DNA of 13,629 nucleotides from contig CALCHE010000078.1 in the NCBI GenBank assembly GCA_937901145.1, positions 1-13,629 on the forward strand. The letters run 5' to 3'. Of the stretch, positions 8,051-13,629 are shown piece after piece. Both the position numbers and the translations under genes were made by a program. Each line of letters starts with the position of its first letter. Position 1 is the first letter of the stretch. Below the pieces are notes generated by a model, which made no database searches, was not told the origin of the DNA, and was given only the letters and a program-made list of their open reading frames with translations. The stretch comes from an uncultured Clostridia bacterium (GTDB taxonomy: Bacteria > Bacillota > Clostridia > Oscillospirales > Acutalibacteraceae).

Positions 8051-9733
8051 ATGTTACCAAAGAAATGGGGGCAAGGACAGCTGTTTGCTTTCTCTGCTCT
8101 TGACGGTGACTCATATTTTACCGATGATTTTTCCGGAACTCTTTCAGGAGATAAAATCGGAGTAATTTTTCAGACATCCTGCCGAAGAACTCTTTATTTC
8201 GGAGATTTACATAAGTTCACCTATCCCGAGATTAAATGTGTAACATCTGATATGATAATTATCGATAGTCTTATCGGTACTTTCAGTATGTATTTTGCTG
8301 AAAGGCATCTCGTAGTTGGTGAATATTCGGATGTGGCAGGTGTTTTTGTAAGTTTCGGCGGTGAGTGTGAGGTTGCTGTTAAAGACGGTGTAGAGCTTCA
8401 CAATAGCTCTGACGGAGAGTATACGGCTCTGCTTAAAGAGAATGATAGATTTTCCTTTTCTTATGCACGCAGTGAAGAGGAGGCTGTCAGACTCTGTAAA
8501 AAAGGTTTATCCGTAGATTTCGGTGAACTGAAAAAACAAAAGGAAGAGTTCTACAGTAAAACTCTTACGTCAGACAATAAATATGCTTCGCTATATTCCA
8601 AGTGCATAAGCGTTATGAAAAGTCAGCTTTATTCTCCCGAAGGCAACATAAAAAGAATATGGTCAACACCTGACCGTCTTCCTCACAGAAATCTATGGCT
8701 TTGGGACTCGGTTTTTCATGCTATCGGCCACAGACATCTTGACGTTAATCTGGCACAGAATCTTATTCTTGCTCTCTTTGATGTACAGCGTGAGGATGGG
8801 TTTATTCCGCATATGGCTAAACCTGATTTTGTTTCCGATATAACCCAGCCACCTGTTATTGCCTGGGGTGCTTTGGCTGTGTATGAAAAAAGCGGAGACA
8901 AGAGCTTCCTTAAGACTGTATTTGAAAATAATAAAGCTTTTCTGTTCTGGTGCAGGGATAACAGACGAAAAAGTGAAATGGAGCTTTATTCGTGGCACAC
9001 TAACCCTGAGCTTAATAACAGGTGCGACGAATCAGGTATGGATAATTCGCCGCGCTTTGACACGGAAAGTGATCTTTATGCTATCGATTTTTCCTGTTTT
9101 ATGGCTAATGAGGCGAGATGCATGAAAAAGATAGCCGAAGAATTAGGTGACAGTGAGAATGCTGAATTTTTCGGTGTCTGGTATGAAAACATAAAAAACG
9201 ACATAAACAGTATGCTTTGGTGCAATGAGGACGGGTTTTACTACGATTATGACATTACGAACGGATGCTTCAATAAAGTTCAGTCTGTATCGTCGTTTCT
9301 TCCGCTGTTCTCAGGTGTTTGCAGAAGTGACTGCGCTGATGCACTTGTCAGCCATCTGACAAATCCTGATGAGTTCGGTACTGATTTTCCGGTTCCGAGT
9401 ATTTCATTGAAAGATAAAACCTACGGTACGGATATGTGGAGAGGTCCTGTCTGGATTAACTATAACTATATGATCGCGCTCGGACTTGATGAATACGGCT
9501 TCGAAGCATTATCTCGAGATATAAAAATTAAAACTGTTGATATTGTAAACGATTGGTATAACCGTACTGGTACCGTTTACGAGTTTTATGACAGTAAGAA
9601 TGAAATTCCACCATTCTGTTTTAACAGAAAAGGCGAAGTATACGAACCTTATGATTTCAGAATAAAGTATCAGAGTATAAGAGATTACGGTTGGAGCGTA
9701 ACTCTCGTGTTTGATCTGCTTAATGAAATGTGA
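8051..9733 (+). CDS. GH63-like glycosidase, (alpha/alpha)6 barrel
   Basis: A 560-residue inverting alpha-glycosidase of the GH63/mannosylglycerate-hydrolase-like group. Residues about 1-160 are a beta-rich N-terminal domain (WGQGQLFAFSALDGD at 6-20). The helical barrel follows with RNLWLWDSVFHA (213-224), the hallmark ESGMDNSPRFD (327-337; Asp331 the likely general acid), WRGPVWINYNY (463-473) and YEFYDSKN (510-517; Glu511 the likely base). No signal peptide, so cytoplasmic. Characterised relatives act on alpha-glucosides or on glucosyl/mannosyl-glycerate; a glycerol- or glycerate-linked sugar would suit the glycerophosphodiesterase upstream, but this is inference. The start is set by AAGGAGG (8037-8043), 7 bases before the ATG. 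Last gene of the operon, 17 bases before a terminator stem. Confidence 0.88.
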   Translation: MLPKKWGQGQLFAFSALDGDSYFTDDFSGTLSGDKIGVIFQTSCRRTLYFGDLHKFTYPEIKCVTSDMIIIDSLIGTFSMYFAERHLVVGEYSDVAGVFVSFGGECEVAVKDGVELHNSSDGEYTALLKENDRFSFSYARSEEEAVRLCKKGLSVDFGELKKQKEEFYSKTLTSDNKYASLYSKCISVMKSQLYSPEGNIKRIWSTPDRLPHRNLWLWDSVFHAIGHRHLDVNLAQNLILALFDVQREDGFIPHMAKPDFVSDITQPPVIAWGALAVYEKSGDKSFLKTVFENNKAFLFWCRDNRRKSEMELYSWHTNPELNNRCDESGMDNSPRFDTESDLYAIDFSCFMANEARCMKKIAEELGDSENAEFFGVWYENIKNDINSMLWCNEDGFYYDYDITNGCFNKVQSVSSFLPLFSGVCRSDCADALVSHLTNPDEFGTDFPVPSISLKDKTYGTDMWRGPVWINYNYMIALGLDEYGFEALSRDIKIKTVDIVNDWYNRTGTVYEFYDSKNEIPPFCFNRKGEVYEPYDFRIKYQSIRDYGWSVTLVFDLLNEM

Positions 9734-9749
9734 TATTTCTGAGATAAAA

Positions 9750-9779
9750 GTACTCACCAAAGGTGGGTGCTTTTTCTTT
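9750..9779 (+). terminator. Intrinsic terminator of the catabolic operon
   Basis: GTACTCACC (9750-9758) and GGTGGGTGC (9762-9770) pair over 9 base pairs with two G-U wobbles around an AAA loop, followed directly by TTTTTCTTT (9771-9779). It closes the operon starting near 1092. Confidence 0.9.
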
Positions 9780-9801
9780 ACAAAAAAATTGACACATTAC
9801 C

Positions 9802-9829
9802 TTGATTTATTTAATTTTAGGTGTATAAT
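9802..9829 (+). promoter_or_regulatory. Predicted promoter of upp
   Basis: TTGATT (9802-9807) and TATAAT (9824-9829) are spaced by 16 bases, about 40 bases upstream of the upp start. It lies just after the previous operon's terminator, so upp is an independent unit. A TTGACA at 9789-9794 is too far from the -10 (29 bases) to be its partner. Confidence 0.65.
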
Positions 9830-9868
9830 ATTTGTAAGATAAAATATGAAGGAAAGAGGAATTTTCAA

Positions 9869-10501
9869 ATGAACAGTAATGTAACAATTTTTGACCACCC
9901 TTTAATTCAGCACAAACTTTCCATTCTTCGTAACGTAGAGACGAGCTCAAAGGATTTCAGAGCTCTCGTTTCAGAAGTCGCAACTCTTATGGGCTATGAA
10001 GCTACCAGAGATTTACCTCTCGAGGATGTGGAAATTGAAACTCCTATCTGTAAAATGACCGCTAAACATATCTGCGGTAAAAAGCTCGCTATAGTTCCCA
10101 TCCTCCGTGCAGGTCTCGGAATGGTTGAAGGTATCGTTTCTCTGGTTCCTTCTGCGCGTATCGGTCACATCGGCCTTTACAGAGACGAAGAAACTCTTAA
10201 ACCTGTCGAGTATTACTGTAAGCTTCCCAAGGACATCGCTGAAAGAGATGTTTTCGTTGTTGATCCTATGCTTGCTACAGGCGGTTCAGCTATCGATGCT
10301 GTTTCACAGATAAAGCTCAGAAATCCTCGCTCTATCAAATTTATGTGTATTATTGCAGCTCCCGAAGGAATTGATGCTTTCACCAAAGCTCATCCCGATG
10401 TTGATGTTTATTGTGCAGCTCTCGATGAAAAGCTCAATGAAAAGGGCTATATCGTTCCCGGTCTCGGCGATGCAGGTGACAGAATATTCGGTACAAAATA
10501 A
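9869..10501 (+). CDS. upp: Uracil phosphoribosyltransferase
   Basis: A 210-residue enzyme of pyrimidine salvage that joins uracil to PRPP, giving UMP and pyrophosphate in the cytoplasm. The PRPP-binding loop reads VVDPMLATGGSA, and the C-terminus GYIVPGLGDAGDRIFGTK is the uracil-binding segment typical of Upp. The N-terminal HPLIQHKLSILRN is equally characteristic. Length equals the bacterial norm of about 208-210. The start at 9869 is chosen because AAGAGGA (9854-9860) lies 8 bases upstream; an in-frame GTG at 9821 lies inside the promoter and is rejected. It sits alone between two terminators with no pyrimidine-pathway neighbour and no recognisable PyrR-type attenuator. Confidence 0.98.
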   Translation: MNSNVTIFDHPLIQHKLSILRNVETSSKDFRALVSEVATLMGYEATRDLPLEDVEIETPICKMTAKHICGKKLAIVPILRAGLGMVEGIVSLVPSARIGHIGLYRDEETLKPVEYYCKLPKDIAERDVFVVDPMLATGGSAIDAVSQIKLRNPRSIKFMCIIAAPEGIDAFTKAHPDVDVYCAALDEKLNEKGYIVPGLGDAGDRIFGTK

Positions 10502-10512
10502 AATATTTTTTA

Positions 10513-10536
10513 GGAGTGTGCCTTTTGGTACACTTC
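10513..10536 (+). other. Hairpin in the upp 3' untranslated region
   Basis: AGTGTGCC (10515-10522) and GGTACACT (10527-10534) pair around a TTTT loop with one G-U wobble, extendable to 10 pairs. It is not followed by a T-run, so on its own it is a poor terminator. It could stabilise the 3' end together with the terminator that follows. Confidence 0.5.
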
Positions 10537-10550
10537 TGTTCACTATCAGC

Positions 10551-10580
10551 ACTTTAAAAAGTTAAAGTTTTTTCGTTTTT
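10551..10580 (+). terminator. Intrinsic terminator of upp
   Basis: ACTTTAA (10551-10557) and TTAAAGT (10562-10568) are perfect arms around an AAAG loop, running into TTTTTT, CG and a second T-run (10568-10580). The stem is AT-rich and therefore weak, but the long U-tract supports termination just before the T-box promoter. Confidence 0.65.
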
Positions 10581-10593
10581 TAATAAAAAACAC

Positions 10594-10622
10594 TTGACAA
10601 ATTTACTCGCTGGTGATAAAAT
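10594..10622 (+). promoter_or_regulatory. Strong sigma-A promoter of the T-box operon
   Basis: A consensus TTGACA (10594-10599), a 17-base spacer and TAAAAT (10617-10622), preceded by TG at 10614-10615 as an extended -10. Transcription should begin near 10629, just before stem I of the T-box leader. Strong constitutive initiation with control by attenuation is the usual T-box arrangement. Confidence 0.88.
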
Positions 10623-10629
10623 CAATGAA

Positions 10630-10910
10630 AATATCACAAATGCGTTGAAGAAATTATGAATTATCTTCCCATGCTTTCAGAGAACCGACGGTCGGTGCGA
10701 GTCGGTAGATGCGGATAATTCAGTCTCGTTTCAGAGCAGGACTGTTGAAGGCCTCGGGTAGGTTGAGTAGGCGGTCACGGACGCCCCGTTATCATGGCTA
10801 AAGGTTTGTCAGAACCTCGAAAGAGTGACTGTCTCAGGACAGTAAACAAGGTGGTACCGCGGATTTAATTCGCCCTTGAAGTTACTTGGTAATTTCAAGG
10901 GCATTTTTTC
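10630..10910 (+). ncRNA. T-box riboswitch leader, predicted leucine-specific (CUC)
   Basis: A full T-box transcription-attenuation leader. The conserved T-box sequence ending GGTGGTACCGCGG is at 10850-10862. The antiterminator pairs AAGG (10848-10851) with CCTT (10874-10877) and GCG (10859-10861) with CGC (10871-10873), leaving the seven-base bulge TGGTACC; its TGGT (10852-10855) pairs with a tRNA 3' end ACCA, as expected for tRNA-Leu. In stem I, GAATTATC (10658-10665) pairs with GATAATTC (10714-10721). The 3' side of the next internal loop, AGTCTCG (10722-10728), places CTC (10725-10727) at the specifier position, a Leu codon. CCGAC/GTCGG (10685-10689/10701-10705) caps stem I with the loop GGTGCGAG. 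Stem III is ACTGTC/GACAGT (10828-10843). When tRNA-Leu is uncharged the antiterminator forms and the downstream genes are transcribed. Confidence 0.93.
10872..10910 (+). terminator. Regulated terminator of the T-box leader
   Basis: GCCCTTGAAGTTAC (10872-10885) pairs with the strand 10889-10902 over 14 base pairs with one G-U and a three-base loop, then a run of six T (10904-10909). Its 5' arm shares GCCCTT with the antiterminator (10871-10877), so the two folds are mutually exclusive, as expected for T-box control. Confidence 0.93.
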
Positions 10911-10948
10911 TTGTATATGTGATGAAAAAATTTAAGGAGTCTTTAATT

Positions 10949-12361
10949 ATGGAAAGATTATTTATCGCAGATGTAACATTAAAGGAAGCATCAAAATCAA
11001 CCGAATTCTCTCTTTCTTTCAGAGAAAAAATCGAAATTGCTAAGCTTCTTGACAGAATCAATGTAAGTGTTATCGAACTTCCTGAAATAAAAAAAGAAAA
11101 GACAGATGTACTTCTTATCAAATCAATAGCTTCCTGTGTAAAAAATAGTGTACTCGCAGTACCTGTTTGCCTTGCCGAGGAAGATGTGGAGAGAGTGGCA
11201 GATGCACTTAAGGGTGCCGCCAAACCCAGAATACAGGTAGTTGTGCCCACATCTACTGTACAGATGGAGTATGTTTGCGGTAAAAAGCCTCCTATGGTTA
11301 TCGAAATGATCGACAGACTCGTAAAGAAAGCCAAGGAATTTTACTGTGATGTCGAATTTATTGCAGAGGATGCTACCAGAAGTGAGCCCGAGTTTCTTTC
11401 GAAGGCTATCAGCACTGCGATCGCTGCAGGTGCCTCAACAGTGACACTCAGTGATGCGGCGGGAACTATGCTTCCTGATGAAATCAGCGTTTTCATCGAT
11501 GATGTAAAGGCCAGTGTACCTGAAAGCGGCAATGTTAATTTTGGTGTTCAGTGCATCAATACTCTCGGTATGGCTTGTGCCTGTGCTGTTACGGCAGTTA
11601 AATCGGGTATAAATGAAATCAAAACCGCTGTTATCAGCACAACAGATGCAGCTTATCTTGACTCTATATGCAAGGTTATTGGCATACACGGCTATGAGCT
11701 CGGCTGTGAATGCGGCGTAAAGACTACAGAGCTTAGCAGAGTTTCAAAGCAGATAGAGTGGATTATTTCCTCTAAAAATGAAAAAGGCACAGGCCTCAGC
11801 AGTATGACAGATTTTTATGCTGATGATTTTGTTCTTAATGAACATGATGATATATCCGAAGTAACCAAGGCCGTAAAAATGCTCGGCTATGACCTTTCTC
11901 AGGAAGATATTTCTAATGTATACGATGAATTCAGACGCATAAGCGGTAAAAAGAATGTCGGTGCAAAGGAGCTTGATGCTATCGTGGCTTCAGCAGCTTT
12001 GCAGGTGCCTGCTACCTATGTTATCGACAGCTATGTGATAAACAGCGGTAATGTTATTACAGCTACTGCGAATATAACCCTTAACAAGAATGGTGAGAAG
12101 GTTAACGGTCTCAGCACTGGCGACGGACCTATTGATGCTGCCTTCCTTGCCATCGAGCAGATCGTCGGACATCACTATGAGCTTGACGATTTCCAGATTC
12201 AGTCTGTTACTGAAGGTCGCGAGGCTATGGGCTCTGCTCTCGTTAAGCTTCGTTCAAACGGAAGACTTTACTCCGGCAAGGGTATTTCTACCGATATTAT
12301 CGGCGCAAGCATCAGAGCATATCTCAATGCTCTCAACAAGATAGTTTATGAGGAGGCGTAA
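10949..12361 (+). CDS. LeuA-like protein lacking catalytic motifs, with LeuA regulatory domain
   Basis: A 470-residue relative of 2-isopropylmalate synthase. Residues about 1-280 align with the DRE-TIM metallolyase barrel: IADVTLKEASKS (6-17), AEDATRSEPEFL (139-150) and SDAAGTMLPDE (168-178) are recognisable. Yet the catalytic LRDGEQ segment reads LKEASK (11-16), the metal motif HCHND reads QCINT (201-205), and no GERAGN-like segment is found. Aldol-condensing activity is therefore unlikely. Residues about 352-470 match the LeuA dimerisation/leucine-binding domain, with GDGPIDAAF (391-399) and SALVKLRSNG intact. AAGGAG (10934-10939) sets the start 9 bases downstream; an in-frame ATG at 10922 is less likely. 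The Leu T-box immediately upstream implies induction by leucine starvation. Possible roles: a leucine sensor, a partner subunit, or a changed reaction. Gene shortened only slightly relative to LeuA (about 500 residues). Confidence 0.85.
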   Translation: MERLFIADVTLKEASKSTEFSLSFREKIEIAKLLDRINVSVIELPEIKKEKTDVLLIKSIASCVKNSVLAVPVCLAEEDVERVADALKGAAKPRIQVVVPTSTVQMEYVCGKKPPMVIEMIDRLVKKAKEFYCDVEFIAEDATRSEPEFLSKAISTAIAAGASTVTLSDAAGTMLPDEISVFIDDVKASVPESGNVNFGVQCINTLGMACACAVTAVKSGINEIKTAVISTTDAAYLDSICKVIGIHGYELGCECGVKTTELSRVSKQIEWIISSKNEKGTGLSSMTDFYADDFVLNEHDDISEVTKAVKMLGYDLSQEDISNVYDEFRRISGKKNVGAKELDAIVASAALQVPATYVIDSYVINSGNVITATANITLNKNGEKVNGLSTGDGPIDAAFLAIEQIVGHHYELDDFQIQSVTEGREAMGSALVKLRSNGRLYSGKGISTDIIGASIRAYLNALNKIVYEEA

Positions 12362-12364
12362 GTA

Positions 12365-13629
12365 ATGACAAAGCTTTCATTTTCCATTAACGGCTGGAAG
12401 GATTATTCCTGGCAGGATTTCGTTACTTTAGCTGAAGAAAACGGTTTTACAGGTATTGAACTTCATAATGTAATAGGTTCAGATCTTTCCGAAAAAGACG
12501 GACCTTTTCACAAATATAATTCAGCTGCTACAGTACGTTCATTGAACGACAAAGGTATTTGTGTTCCCTGTGTCGACATCAGTGTCGATGTATCAGACAG
12601 CAATATCGAAGAAAACGGAGAACACATCAGAAAATATATTGAGTTTGCATCATCTATCCGTTCTCCCTATGTTAGAGTTTATGCTTCGGGCAAAAACGAA
12701 AACTCCAGAGAAAATGTACTCTCTTGCCTTAGTGAAATCACTGATTTCGCAAGCGAAAAGAATGTGACTGTTCTTATTGAAACCACAGGAATGTTCAGAA
12801 ATACAGCTGCTCTTCGCGATATTCTTATTGAGTTTGCCTGTGATTCTGTAGCTGCTCTCTGGGATATGTACCACACCTTCTGTGAAGAAGGGGAGGACCC
12901 TGAAAAAACCATAACAAATCTCGGCGCTTACATAAAGCATGTTCATATCAAGGACTCTGTAGTAGTCGGTGATAAGCGTGAATACTGCCTTATGGGCGAA
13001 GGTGAAATTCCCACTGAGATTATGATAAACGCTCTCAGCTCTGTTAATTATGACGGATTTATTTCACTTGAGTGGAATCCTGACTGGATGGAAGACCTGA
13101 AGGAAATTGATGTCATATACGCTCATTTCTATCAGTATATGCAGCAGTTCCAGACCCCCTCCAGAAAAAAGAGTCATCTATACTGGAATAAGAGAGGTAC
13201 AGGTAATTTCGTGTGGAAAAAGGAAGCTCTTGTCCGCAAGACATTCTCCCAGGTTCTCGACACAATGGTAGAAGAGTTCCCTGATCAGTATGCTTTCAAA
13301 TATACTACTCTTGATTATACGAGAACATATGCACAGTTCAGAGATGATGTAGATGAATGCTGCCGTGCATTCCTTTCTCTCGGAATTAAACCCGGCTCTC
13401 ATGTAGCTGTGTGGGCTACCAATATTCCTCAGTGGTACATTGCTTTCTGGGCAGCAACAAAGCTTGGCGCTGTGCTTGTAACCATGAATACCGCTTATAA
13501 AATTCATGAGGCGGAATATCTGCTTAAGCAGTCAGATACACACACTCTTATTCTGGTCGACGGTTACCGTGATTCTCATTATGCAGATATTATCGGTGAG
13601 CTTTGTCCTGAGCTCGAAACTCTCGAAGC
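12365..13629 (+). CDS. Fusion of xylose-isomerase-like TIM barrel and AMP-forming acyl-CoA synthetase-like domain (3' partial)
   Basis: An open frame of 421 codons that runs off the window without a stop. Start at 12365 has AGGAGG (12351-12356) 8 bases upstream, inside the end of the previous gene. Residues about 1-258 form an AP-endonuclease-2/xylose-isomerase-like barrel: SWQDFVTLAEENGFTGIELH (15-34), VLIET (136-140, Glu139), LWDMYH (165-170, Asp167), KHVHIKD (191-197, His194) and ISLEWNP (233-239, Glu236), a full set of likely metal ligands, as in sugar isomerases/epimerases. From about residue 283 the sequence becomes the N-terminus of an acyl-adenylate-forming enzyme: YTRTYAQFRDD (318-328), LGIKPGSHVAVWATNIPQWY (339-358), KLGAVLVTMNTAY (366-378). 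The AMP-binding signature loop would lie beyond the window. Co-transcribed with the LeuA-like gene. Substrates unknown. Confidence 0.88.
   Translation, partial: MTKLSFSINGWKDYSWQDFVTLAEENGFTGIELHNVIGSDLSEKDGPFHKYNSAATVRSLNDKGICVPCVDISVDVSDSNIEENGEHIRKYIEFASSIRSPYVRVYASGKNENSRENVLSCLSEITDFASEKNVTVLIETTGMFRNTAALRDILIEFACDSVAALWDMYHTFCEEGEDPEKTITNLGAYIKHVHIKDSVVVGDKREYCLMGEGEIPTEIMINALSSVNYDGFISLEWNPDWMEDLKEIDVIYAHFYQYMQQFQTPSRKKSHLYWNKRGTGNFVWKKEALVRKTFSQVLDTMVEEFPDQYAFKYTTLDYTRTYAQFRDDVDECCRAFLSLGIKPGSHVAVWATNIPQWYIAFWAATKLGAVLVTMNTAYKIHEAEYLLKQSDTHTLILVDGYRDSHYADIIGELCPELETLE

Noticed and set aside
9789..9794. Perfect TTGACA as -35 for upp
   Set aside because: The nearest good -10 (9824-9829) is 29 bases away; TTGATT at 9802 gives an acceptable 16-base spacer instead.
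10882..11334. 150-codon minus-strand open frame over the T-box terminator and the LeuA-like gene
   Set aside because: Ser/Thr-rich shadow of the sense coding frame, no domain, and it overlaps a clear RNA terminator.
10949..12361. Annotation as a functional 2-isopropylmalate synthase (leuA)
   Set aside because: The overall fold, regulatory domain and Leu T-box invite it, but the DRE and HxHND catalytic motifs are missing, so the gene symbol was withheld.
13178..13507. 109-codon minus-strand open frame near the window end
   Set aside because: The plus strand here is the continuous frame of the TIM barrel-synthetase fusion with recognisable synthetase motifs.
1..13629. CRISPR array, insertion sequence, tRNA or rRNA gene
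   Set aside because: No regularly spaced repeats, transposase-like proteins with terminal repeats, tRNA cloverleaf or rRNA-like sequence were recognised on either strand.

Overview
The window is about 40% GC, with strong AGGAGG-type ribosome binding sites, AT-rich promoters and a class I T-box riboswitch. Protein flavour and gene types (GPH symporter, GH4 and GH63 glycosidases, AraC regulator, T-box leader) point to an anaerobic Firmicute of the Clostridia, most likely a gut Ruminococcaceae/Oscillospiraceae-type organism. That placement is inference; there is no rRNA gene here.

Region 1 (121-9780) is a catabolic locus. A cupin/AraC-type activator on the minus strand diverges from a seven-gene plus-strand operon: a membrane-anchored Dcr2/PAP28-like metallophosphoesterase, a GH4 NAD/Mn-dependent glycosidase, a YhhN-family membrane protein (lysoplasmalogenase family), a second cytoplasmic metallophosphoesterase with an altered active site, a GPH-family sugar:cation symporter, a membrane-anchored GlpQ-like glycerophosphodiester phosphodiesterase, and a GH63-like glycosidase. 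It closes with a clear intrinsic terminator at 9750-9779. Two phosphoester hydrolases predicted to face outside, an importer and two cytoplasmic glycosidases suggest scavenging of a phosphorylated, probably glycerol-linked glycoside (deacylated glycolipid, glycerophosphoglycoside or teichoic-acid-like fragment). This substrate is inferred from gene content only.

Region 2 (9802-10573) is a stand-alone upp (uracil phosphoribosyltransferase) gene with its own promoter and a terminator, a pyrimidine-salvage housekeeping gene.

Region 3 (10594-13629, running off the window) is the most unusual part. A strong promoter drives a complete T-box leader whose specifier reads CUC (Leu) and whose tRNA-end-binding bulge is UGGU. 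It controls a 470-residue protein that has the 2-isopropylmalate synthase fold and an intact-looking LeuA C-terminal regulatory domain, but has lost the catalytic DRE motif and the metal-binding HxHND motif. Four bases downstream begins a fused protein: a xylose-isomerase-like TIM barrel with its metal ligands present, joined in frame to the start of an AMP-forming acyl-CoA synthetase-like domain and cut by the window end. Together they look like a leucine-starvation-induced operon of unknown chemistry.

No insertion sequence, CRISPR array, tRNA or rRNA gene was recognised.
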